From Chimonanthus salicifolius (taxonomy: Eukaryota > Streptophyta > Magnoliopsida > Laurales > Calycanthaceae), in the NCBI GenBank assembly GCA_013350335.1, contig CM023538.1:46246201-46310200 (forward strand): DNA of 64,000 nucleotides. The letters are read 5' to 3'. A model generated the notes under the pieces. That model did not search any database and was not told where the DNA came from. It was given only the letters and a program-made list of their open reading frames with translations. The translations under genes were made by a program, and so were the position numbers. Shown in pieces: positions 23,401 through 35,400 of this stretch. Position 1 is the first letter of the stretch. Each line of letters starts with the position of its first letter.

Positions 23401-26400
23401 TGGCAATTGAAGGAATCCCGGGGACAAAGTCTGAGGTGGAGTCCTTTGACGTGAAGAACAACTTTAGCCTATGGCAGAGTTCAGTGAAAAATATTTTGGT
23501 ACACCAAGGGCTACATAAAGCACTGAAAGGGAGAGAGAAGCCAGGATCTTCTTATGAGAAAGGGAAGGAAAAACAGAAGGACGCTATGACTGACAAAGAA
23601 TGGGAGGAACTAGAGATGCCACTATAGGGATGTATCTAGCACCTGAGGTAAAATATCTTGTTTTTGATGAAACTTCTGCAATCGAGTTATGGAAGAAGTT
23701 GGAGACTTTGTACATGGCAAAGTCACTCACAAACAAGTTGTTCTGAGAAAACAATTGTACCAGTTGCGGATGGAGGAAGGAACAATCATTCTAGACCATC
23801 TCCATGCATTCAATAAAATAATCACTCAACTGGCAAGTATTGAAGTGAGATTAGAAGAGGTTGATAAAGCCATAATTCTATTAGCTTCTATTTCTTCCTT
23901 CTTTTGATACATTGGTGACCACTCTACTAGTTGGTAGAGACACTTCCACGATTTATGAGGTGATCGTAGCTTTACTCAAAACAGAGACCATCAGAAAGCC
24001 AACATACTCATCCAACGCAGATGGGTTGGTGGTGGCTATGATGAATAAACAGTGCGGAAGGAGAGTTGGAAGAGACTTCAGAAACAAAAAGAGATCAAGG
24101 TCAAAATCGAGAAGTGCTGGAAAATTTAGGTGTTATTACTGCAAGAAAGAATGACACAAGATGAGGCGACTGCAACGAAATGAAACGTGATAGGGAAACC
24201 AAGTCACAAAATCTAGACCAGACGAGCGTCGACCAGTAAAACCATTGGGATCGGGCCAATAAAAATAAAAATGTTTGATGGTATGGTGAAGACGCAAGAG
24301 AATGTGCATCATGTCCCAGATATCAAAATGAATTTAATTTCGTTGGGTACACTCGAATCTCAAGGATTCACCTTCAAAGCAAAGGATGAGGCTCTAAGAA
24401 TGGTTAAAGGAGCCATGATTGTTATAAAGGGGAAGAGGCAAGTATGTCTATACACACTGGTAGGGAGTACAGTTATTGATAGACATTAGGGGCATTATAG
24501 TCGGGCTACGGCTAGAAATAACAGAAACAAGAGGACTAGTTTGAAAGGTAAAGTTACTTTTGCATTAGATGGTTGTGGTGTTTCACCTGGTTCCCATGAT
24601 ACTGGTGAAAGCAACGAAGGAAAGAAGAAAATGAACATATGCCACACAGAGGACAGTGCGATGGGTTCAACCAAGCCGGTGACTACCATCAAGTTCTAAC
24701 GAGGCTTGGGCTTCGCCAATTCATCCCAATGATGAAAACCGGTGGAGCATCCTAGAGTATGGGGATACACATCTAACACAAAGATGCAAAGTTGCAGGTG
24801 GAGAAAAACCTAGAGCGGTTAGTGTGAAATGAGGTGCAGTGGAGGTTAGTTCTCACTAATAGCCTTCGGAAGTTGGTGAATTCTCGTCAAGGTGGAGATT
24901 GTTGAGACGGTGGCTAGAATCAATGCAAAGAGAAAATTGAGAAGCCTAGTTTGGCAACAATCTAATCTTATAACCGTGGAAATCTCTTGGGAAATTGCTA
25001 ATATTAAGAGAAGATATAGTAGGTGTGTATGAGGAAACACGACAGGACCAACTGTATTACAAAAGGAGGGAAGTACCGTGTATTTCAACTAAGAAGGATT
25101 AGAAAGTTCTAATCAAAGTAGGCAACACACGACAATTACTAAATACAATTGTGGTAAGTTGCTAAAGCCAATAGTGGGCAACAACTATAAATAAGGGTGT
25201 GCATGAACAGGGAACCTATCTATAACTTACTGAGGCTATCGAGAGGAGCATGTGTTGCTGAGTCTGGCTACACTTGTGTTGACGCTGAACAGAGGAAAAG
25301 TGCATCAAGAAGTTCTCTGAGTGCATACAACATTACACGTTGTTGAAGAGAAGAGAAGTCTAAGAAGACAGAGCAGTCAGAACTGATTCTGATAAAAGTT
25401 GCAGGCATATACGGACGTGTGTTTGGCTATTGTAAGCAGTTTTGAGAGTTGCATATCTCATTAGAGAAGCAGCCAAAGGCTTGGCTGAGAAGAAGGAAAC
25501 AACTAGAAACAGGCCATTGGCGGTAGCAGACAGAATTGCTGCAGAGGGTATACACGGATCATTTGAGAAGGTGTGTGCTGGCAGGAAGCACATGAAGATA
25601 CAGATGTGTATGATGGATAAACAGTGAGAGAACTGTGTTATAGCCAACAGTTAGTGAGTGAGCAATTCGGCACCCAAACTAGAGGAGAATACAGCAGCTT
25701 GGTATAGAGACTAAAAATACAAAAGAATCGAATGAATGGTTCTCCACACCTTTGTTGTGTTATGGAGACCTTGTATTTAATATTTTTCTTATGATATGAT
25801 ACAGATCATTAGAAATGTAATCTTTTGTATACGGTAAAAGCAAAATAATTATAGAAAGATAGGTTGATTTCTTTGCATCTCTTGGCTGATTCCATTACTA
25901 GAAATCAACGTCTCTGCTGGGCATCCTTTGTTGATTTCTCTCGACTGGGAATCGGCTTTGCTGATTTCTCTCGATTGGGAATCGTCAATATCCCCCATCA
26001 AACTATGCTGCGGAGCACTCCAAAGGCCCAGTTTCATGCATAACTTGTTATGGATCTTGTGTGGAAGTGCATTGGTAAAGATGTCAGCAACTTGATTGGA
26101 AGGCGAAACAAACTTGGTGACAAGAGAGCCAAGAGCCACCTTTTCCCGAAGAAAATGATAGTCAATTTCAATATGCTTAGTACGAGCATGAAAGACATGA
26201 TTAATGGTGAGATGTAAGGCTGAGATATTATTCGAATGAAGAATTGGAGGAGATAAGAGATGGAGACCGAGATCTCGAAAGAGATAAGTGAGCCATGTGA
26301 GTTCAACGGCTGCAGAGGCAAGAGCCCGATATTTTGCTTCTATACTGGATCATGTCGTTGTGGGTTGTTTCTTGGCAGTCCAGGAGATACATTTACCTCC

Positions 26401-29400
26401 TAGATAGGTGTAAAACCCGGTTGTAGAGCAGCGGGTGGTTGGGCATCCTACCCAATCAGCGTCTGAAAAACTATAGAGTTGCATAGGACACTGAGCGAGC
26501 AGACGAAACCCACAATTGATAGTCCCATGAATATAGCAGAGAATACGTTTCATCATCTGAAAATGCAGAAGTGTAGGGTTTCGCAAATATTGACACACAT
26601 AGTTGACACTATAGGAGATATCAGGACGGGTGATAGTGAGGTACTCTAAGCCGCCAAGAATGTTGTGATAAAAGGAGGGATCTGAAAAAGGATCATTATC
26701 AATCGGACTAGGGCACAACTTGGTGGCCATAGGTGTGGAGACTGGCTTGCAACCTTGTATGTGGGCACGTTCCAAGAGATCAAAGGCATATTTCATCTGA
26801 CTAAGGAATAAGCCACGAGAGAAGGGTAACTGAAATGCCAAGAAAGTAGTGTAGAGGACCCAAATCTTTCATGGCAAATTCCCGACTCAACTATCCAAGA
26901 AAGTCATGAAGCAAGGAGGGGTTGGACCCCGTGACAATAATGTCATCAACATATAACAATAACAATAAAGTACCTTGTTGACCATGATAAACAAATAGTG
27001 AGGAGTCTGCTGTACTGCAAAAGAAGCCCGGGCCCAAAACAGAGGTACTAAATATGTCGAACCATGCTCGCGGAGCTTGACGCAACCCATAGAGAGCACG
27101 CTTGAGAGAACAAACATGAGTCGGTCTCATGGGATCTTTAAAACCTAGTGGTTACTCCATAAAAATAGGTTCAGTTAAATTCCCATGAAGAAAAGTGTTC
27201 TTAACATGTAATTGATGAATCCCCAGTCCATGAACTAGAGAAATAGTGAGAATAAGCCGAATTGTAGTAGGCTTGACAACATGAGAAAAGGTTTTAGAGA
27301 AGTCAATGCCGGGAATCTGATTGAACCATTTGGCAATGAGACGAGCCTTTAATCGGTCTAAAGAACCATTAGACTTGAGTTTTGTTTTGAAGATCCACTT
27401 ACAACCGAGAACATTAATGGTGGACCGTCATGGAACCAAATCCCAAGTGTCATTCATCTGTCATAGCAGTCCTCCATCTAGGATGTTTGAGAGCGGAGAT
27501 AATGGACTTTGGTTCTGATGGTATGGAATGAGCCAACAAACAATAATCAGAATTATAATACTTTGGATTAGGCTTGATAATACCATGACTGTGACGAGTA
27601 GCTATTGGAGAACATGAACCTGATGTACTGGTAAGAGGAGACTCATACACTATACTGGATGAAAGTATATCAGGAGCATCAGATTGCACATGAGGACTGC
27701 AGGATTGCGGAGGTGGATCATCGCCTGTAGCTTGATTGGTCACACAATCAGGCACTTCATTAGGGGACTCCAATTCATACACATTAGGGGCTGCGAAGAG
27801 TGCAGGAGAAGTGGGCTCTCAACTTGAGTGCGTAGATTTGAAGTGAATGGAGTCCTTGTGTCATAAGAAATGGTGTTTGAGCCCATGGCTACCACTGGAC
27901 CATCTGTAAGCCAATCAGAATACTCAGTTAAATCAGTAGTAGTATGTGAAGAAGTATATAGTGAGCCTGGATTTGGAAATGGGAATATTGTTTCATCAAA
28001 GACAACATGTCGTGATAGATAAACTCGATTTGTTGGTGGATAGTAACAGCGATAGCCCTTGGAATGTTCACTGTAGCGAAGAAAGATGCATGAAAGAGAC
28101 TATGGCTCAAACTTATTCTTATTGTAATCTCGAAGGCAAGGAAAACATTTGCTACTAAATATCCGTAGAGAGCCATAGTTTGGATGTTTATGAAATAATG
28201 TCACATATGGACTTTCCAACCCAAGACCCGAGAGGGTGGTCTATTAATCAACCATACAGATGTACTAAAAGCCTCAACCCAAAAGCCTGAGGTACATGTG
28301 CATGGAACATCATGGTAAGGCCCAACTCAGTGACATTAAGATGTTTGCGTTCAACTAACCCATTTTGTTCTGGAGTTTTTGGACAAGACATTTGATGTTT
28401 AATGCCAAGATCTGATAAATACTTTTTGAACTTTGAGTCAGCATATTCGCCACCACCATCAAATTGGAATATTGGAATTTTCTTGTCGAACTGGGTATCA
28501 ATGTGTTTTTGAAACATAATAAATTATTGTAAAAAGTCTGGCTTGTGCTTGAGTGGGTAGAGCCATGTGCACCTAGTACATTCATCCACAAATATCACAT
28601 AATAATGAAATCGTTGAAAAGATGTTACTGGTGATGGGCCCCATAAATCACTATGAATCACACCAAACGTTTTATTGCAAAAATCATGAGACTGAATAAA
28701 AGGAAGACGACATGCATTAGCCATCTGACAGCTATTACATAGAGAGTCAATTTTACCTTTACTAGTGCTTGTAATAAGCTTATTACTTTTCAAATAATCT
28801 ACTACCCTTGGTTGAGGGTGGCTGAGTCGTTGATGCCAAACATCATATGTGGCAGAACGAAATCTGGTTCAGAACATAGCTGCTTCTTCCTTGGGCTTAG
28901 GAGCATATAGTCCTCCAGTCCCACTTCCTGAAGCAATCATTGCTCTTGTTTTTCTGTCCTTTATCACAAATCCGCATGAATCAAATTCAAGCATATAAGG
29001 ATAATCAGTAAGCTGCTTGATAGATAACAAATTCTTTTTAATTTCAGGAACCACTAGAACATTATCTATGTGTAGTTTGTTATGTCCCATATCAATATTT
29101 GTGGATCCAATATGAGAGATATCAAGAGAATTGCCATTACCAACAAAAACTCTATCAGTGCCATAATATGGAAGAAGGGATGTAAGCTTACCAGGACCAG
29201 TTGTCATTTGAGACGTTGCACCGGTGTCGAGAAACCAAGTCTTTTCTGGGTTATCAGTCAACGAAGTTGCTGCAAGAGCCTGAGTGGCATCATCCGGTTG
29301 GTAGACATGATTGAACCGATGCCAGCGCTGTGTGAACGTGGTTTGTCACAGATTTGGCACCGTACCTCTTCTGCTTCTTTAGTGGATTTGGCAGGAATAT

Positions 29401-32400
29401 GTTATTGTGAGTTGCGATGAGAGCCACCATAGTTGTGTTGAACTAATTGAGATCCTCGTTGATTGTAACCACTAGCTTGAGAATATTGGAATATTCCTTG
29501 ATTAAATCCTCGTCCTTGAAATTAAAAGTACAAGCTCCTCTACCTCTCCTAGTGTTTCCACGGTTGTAGTTTGAACCGTTAGATTGCTCTCCAACAGATA
29601 CCATATTATGATTAAAATGAGAGGGGTTGCTTGTGTTGTGAAGATTTTTCATAGTTTCGTGACGTTGTAAGAGAGGAACAAAGTCTTGATAAGATGGAAT
29701 GGGTGGTTTGAGCATAGCAGTAACAAATGGTTCGTATCCTCTACCTAAACCTTTGAGAAGACCAAAGACCTTGTTTCGATCATCCAGGGGTTTACCAATG
29801 GCAACCAAATCATCATAGTAATTTTTGAATATTCGAATGTACTCAGAGTAATTGCCTATGGAGTGCAGTTGCAGGCTTTGAAGAAGATAAAATTCTTTTT
29901 CCTGTGACTCTTGTGCAAAAGAGTCCAGAAGAGCACGCCAAACATCGACTGAGGTGTCAAGTCCAACAACTATCCCAAGAACTTCTTCGGAAAGGGTGTC
30001 AGTAATCCATCCACGGAGGAGCCTATCAGATCTTCTCCATGCAATAAAATCGGGATTAGGTTTGGTAGTGTTCTCTCCACCACCTTCCTTTGAGGATACA
30101 ATGATCAATGGATCGGGCATTTTAAGATCTCCATCCAAGAAGCCAAGCATGTCTTGACTTTCTATAAGACCCATGATTTGGGTTTTCCAAAGAAAAAGTT
30201 GTTTTGGGTAAGTTTGATGGAAAGAAAATTGCCAGCATTAAGAGATGATGGGTAACGATAGACGTTTGCGGAAGGAGAAGTCATTAGGTGATTGAAACGT
30301 GTTGCTCTCTCTTTTTTTTTTTTTTTTTTAACAGTGGTCAGGCGATGTTCCCTTTGATGTATTGATACTAGACTCTTATTCCAAGCTATTTCCTTCCTCC
30401 CTCTTTTCAGACTCAAATCATTCTTATTTAACATTTATGCTATCATATTTCTCAACATCAAGTTCTTCTTTTCTAGTAAAAAAAACAATGTCCTCCAGAA
30501 CACTTCAAGCAAGATTAAACAGTGTGAGCGATTGTCTTCTATCTAGGAAAAGGTTGTCTTCTGCTTCACACTATGAAATAAAATCATGGAAATCATAATG
30601 ACCAACGACAACAATTACTATTTTAAACAACAAACAGTAACAACATCAATGGTGGTTGCGATGCTGGTGATGAAGGTTCGGTAGTAGGACTACAACCCTA
30701 ATGTTGTTGTTTGCTGCCATGGAGAGAAGGAAAGAAGGGATGGGTAGGCGTTGGGGCTGCAAGAAGAATGTGGTGTTGACGGCTTGGAAGTGAAAGAGGA
30801 GTGGAGGGCGATAGGCAGCGTGTTTCTATGGGAACAAGCAACAAAGGCAGCAGATTTGGATGCTGAGACACTCAGACGTGTGCTAGCGGTGGGCACAAGA
30901 TATGATGAGAGTCCCAAATCAGAGGCGCATATAGAAGCAGCAACAGGATCTGAATTTCAGATCTGAAAAATAATGAAGATGCGACTGTAGATCTGAATAA
31001 CCCTCTACGGCTCAGAGGTAGGCCAAGAAAGGCCAAGAGCAGTGGATGTTAATGGGAGGCAAACAGTGCAGAATGGCAAATAGAGACGGCAGCTGCGATC
31101 AAAACAAGTGCAGCGACGAACCATGGAGGATCACCGTTCTTGGAGTGGTCCAAGATCTTCAGACGAAAATGTTCCTGGCTCTTGATGCCATATAGAAACT
31201 AAAAATACAGAAGAATAGAATGAATGGTTCTCCACACCTCTGCTGTGTTATGGAGACCTTGTATTTAATATTTTTCTAAGGATATGATACATATCATTAG
31301 AATCAATGTAATCTTGTGTACACGGCAAAACCAAAATAATTATAGAAAGAAATGTTGATTTCTTTGCATCTCTCGGCTGACTTCTCTGCTAGAAATTAGC
31401 ATCTCTGCTGGGTAGCCTTTGCTGATTTCTCTCGACTTGGAATCGGATTTGCTGATTTCTCTCGATTAGGAATCGTCAATACTTGGTATTTTGTCAACGC
31501 CAGAATCAAGAAAGTGGACTTTGTGTCAGCTGTTCACGGCAATCCAAAAGGATTGTGCTTGTTGCAGAGAAGGCAAGTCCATGCTAATCTGGTTTGTTTA
31601 CAGCGCAAGGAAAAGAGGCAAATCTATCTAGAGAGAGAGAGAGGTTATGCTAATTACTCTCTTCAACAACAGAGAAGAAGTCTTGGGTTATATTAAAACT
31701 AGAGGAGTTGTATGTTGTAATTTCTTCCCCCTTATATCTTTTTCTCTTAATAAAATCATTTCACGCTCCATGGACGTAGGTCGGATGGGACGAACCACGT
31801 AAATTTCTGTTGTTTGTTTGTGTTGTTTTATTCCATTTGATTGTTGTATCTGTGCTAATAATCCTAAAATATCCTTGTAGCATCCACCACTAGGGTTTGG
31901 TGTGGAGTAGACCTTGAGGAAGGTTATTTTTGGCCTTATCATGTCCTCCCTCCTGAAGAAAATTCTTCCTCGAGTTTAGGAGGTGTAGAGAGAGTGAGTT
32001 CTCGACATAGGTAGCCCCCTATTCCTTTCCTACATTGCATCTGGTTGTTGGCCATGGTTCTATTTCAAAACTGTTGTGCCTGTTGTGTTACTATGGCCAA
32101 TCAAAAGTATTGAGATGTCGGGCGTCGCAGATTGATTCAGGTGGTCTTCCCAAAATGGATCCATATAGGGGCGAACAATACTGTGAGCAGTCACTAGTTT
32201 CCTTTCGTCTATTGTTCCCATCATGAGAATCTGAAGGCATCACTTCTTATCAAGATTGCTTGTAGCATTTGTCACTTTTCGTTCATCTTTCTAGGGCTAA
32301 AGATCTAGTCTTCATTTCTCTTGTGTTGATTTGAAAATCTCAATACTCCTAGAGGCTATCTTCTCTAGATGTTGCCTCGGGTGTGATGGGAATAAGTAAC

Positions 32401-35400
32401 ATCATCAGGTTACCCCCGGAATCATGATACAAAATCTCACCTTCATCAAAAGAGTATAAATTGTCCTATAGCTCTTCCACTGGATCTTCACCATCTTTTT
32501 GTGCCAAGTGCACTTGCCTGATTGGACACTCCGATACCATGTGTCCCAATCTGCTGAATTTGAGCACTTAATCAGTGACTTGCCCTTTGTTGGAGAAAGG
32601 GAGAAAATTGAGAACACCACACTAATTTGTAGATGAAAACAATAAGTTTTTGCTTCATTATTTTAACTTTGATTACACACCAATTTATAGAAAAGATAAC
32701 AACATAGTGGGCATCCCCACTTTCTTAGAACAACTACCTAAAAGCACCATTAACCCACTAACACAACTAACCATAAAATGCCTAAGTCTAGGGACCCATT
32801 ACCACAACATGGGACACCTCATTAACAAACATAGGACACCTCACTAACAAACATGTGACACCTAATCGCACATTCATGAGACTAACAATCCACATCCTAA
32901 ATGATGGGTAATAGGATGACTCACAAAACAAAACATGACTTAACATGAGACTAAGTCAATTTATGTGTGATGGAGAGAAACAATTCAAGGACTAGATTTG
33001 CATCACCAATTCTCATCACTCCCCTTGATGCAAAACTGGAAACACTGAGAGAAGATCTGAATTTTGCGAACTTCGAATATGAGAGTGCCTTGGTGAAACC
33101 ATCTGTAACTTGATCATTAGTTGAACAATACTTCATCACGATCATACCTTCTGCAACAACATTTCAAATGAAGTGGTGACGAATCTCAATATGCTCTGAT
33201 CTTCCAAGGAAAACTGGATTCTTTGTCATTGAGATTGTAGCCTTGCTATCACAATAGATCTCTGTCACCTCTCTTTGAACATGGTGTAAGTCTTCCAAAA
33301 TCCTTCGCATCCATATGGCTTGACACGCAGCTGACGAAGCCGCAGTGTATTCAGCTTCAAAAGATGATAATGAAACTATTGCTTGCTTCTTAAAGATCCA
33401 TTAAATAGCTCCTGAACCAAGACTGAAAACAAATCCACTTGTGTTTTTTCTGTCATCTACAAAAGCAGCCCAATCACTGTCAGTAAAACCAAGCAATTTA
33501 AAATGATCAATTGGTTTATACCAAATCCTGTAGTTACTTGTTGCTCGGATATAATGAAGAATTCGCTTTGCCGCTCCAAGATGATGCACAGAAGGGTTAT
33601 GCATATATCTTGAGACCAAACTGACAGAAAACATAATATCTGAACAAGACTGAGTCAAATGCAACAATTATCCAACCATGCCTCTAAAAAACTTTTCATT
33701 AGCCTTTGTAGTCCCATCATTCACAGTCAATTTCTCACTAGTGTTCATGGGAGTAGAAGATGTCTTGCAATTCAACATATTATATTTCTTAAGAAAATCT
33801 AATGTGTAATTTTCTTGAGAAATAAAAATACCATCATTAGTTTGCTGAACTTGAAGACCAAGAAAATAATGCAATAATCCCAAATAAGACATATCAAACT
33901 CATGTATCATGTTCTCCTTAAATTCTTTGATAAGAATGATAGAAGATCCAATGTATATCATATCATCCACATAAACACACACAATGATAATATTGCCATT
34001 ATCTTTCACCTTCACATATAAAGTGGACTCACTATCACTTCAGTGGAACTCATTTTGATGAAAATGAGTCAAGCCTACTATACCATGCTCTTGGGCTTGC
34101 TTCAATCCATATATAGCCTTCTTCAGTTTGTAGACTTTCTCCTCTTTTCCTTCGATGACAAATCCCTGTGGTTGTTCAACATACACATCTTTTTCCAAAC
34201 AACCATTTAAAAATGCAGATTTACATCAAACTGAAAGATATGTCATTTCATTTGAGCTGCTATACCCAAAATAATTCTAACAATTTCAAATCTAGCAACG
34301 GGAGAAAATGTGTCAAACAATTCTATTCCATGCTTTTGAAAATACCCCTTTGCAACAAGCCTTGCTTTGGATTTTTGTACAGTTCCATCTGCAGCCATTT
34401 CTTCTTTCATAGAGTTCTCCCATTCTTCTGTTCCTTGTGCCTCCTCATAGCTCACAAGTTCTGCAATCATCAGAGCAAAAATGCATGATTCATAACTCTC
34501 TTTCAAAAATCGAAACTTACGTGGAGTTATATCAATATCGAGAGTAGGATCAATGTTGTTAATGTCCTCACTACTTCGATCCCTTGGAGAAACCCTCTTA
34601 AAATAACTTGGAAATGGAGAAGCATAAGGTGACACTGTTTTTTCCTTTAACTGTGTCGGCTCAACTTCATCTTCTGCAAGTGGCATACGCTGAATTTTTC
34701 CTCCTTCCCAATTCCAGAAACTGTTTTCATCAAATATAACATCTCGACAAATAATTAGTTTTTTTTTGTTTCTAGATTATACAACTGATAACCCTTGGTT
34801 CCATCACTATATCCGACAAAAATACATTTTTCACTTTCTTATCAAGCTTGGTACGATCACTAGAATCAATCAAAGAATAAACAATGCTACCAAAATTTTT
34901 TAAACAACTCATATCAGGCTTTCTTTTCCACCAAGCTTCATATGGAGTTTTGTTGTGCACTGTCTTTGTTGGAGATATTTTTAGGAGGAAGATGGATGTT
35001 GCCACAACTTCTGCCCAACAATCATTTGGAAGTCATTTTTCATTTAATATGCTTTTAGCCATTTCAACGATTGTCCTGTTCTTCCTTTCAGCAACTCCAT
35101 TCTGTTCGGGAGTTCTCCTTACTATCAACTGCCTGTGAATACCATTTAGCTTGCAAAAGGAACCAAATTCGTTAGATAAGAATTCTCCCCCTCTGTCAGT
35201 TCGAAGTGTTTTTATGACATGCCCACTTTCTTTTTCAACCAAAGCTTTAAATTCATTAAACTTTTTAAATGCCTCTGATTTGTAAGCTAGAAAGTCAACC
35301 CAACTCATGCGAGTATAATCATCAGTAAATAGTAAAAAATACCTACTCTTATTTAAAGATAAGGTATTTGTTGGACCACATATATTTGGACGTACAAGTT

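Larger units (their letters stand above)
25704..31482 (-). mobile_element. Structurally complete Ty1/Copia nested in the 3' LTR
   Basis: 5.8-kb minus-strand element with LTRs 25704-25991 and 31192-31482 and a perfect target duplication TTGGT (25699-25703, 31483-31487). On the minus strand a PBS TGGCATCAAGAGCC follows the 5' LTR, and the polypurine tract TTTGATGGGGGA precedes the 3' LTR. Gag, protease, integrase, reverse transcriptase and RNase H are in Copia order. LTR ends are non-canonical (TATTGACG start). The LTRs differ at a number of sites by eye and the frames are broken, so this is an old, inactive copy. Confidence 0.9.
19376..31869 (+). mobile_element. Ty1/Copia retrotransposon with both LTRs split by later insertions
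   Basis: The 5' LTR starts TGTTGAGA at 19376 and ends CTAACA at 23340. The 3' LTR starts TGTTGAGA at 24900 and ends at 31869. A degenerate tRNA-Met PBS (TGATATCAATAGC) follows the 5' LTR, and the polypurine tract AAGGTGGAGAT precedes the 3' LTR. After removing the inserts 19921-22720 and 25704-31482 each LTR is about 1.15-1.2 kb. Only about 1.5 kb lies between them: gag and the protease/pre-integrase border. Integrase, reverse transcriptase and RNase H are deleted. No matching target duplication was found (CTACT left, TATCC right). Confidence 0.85.
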
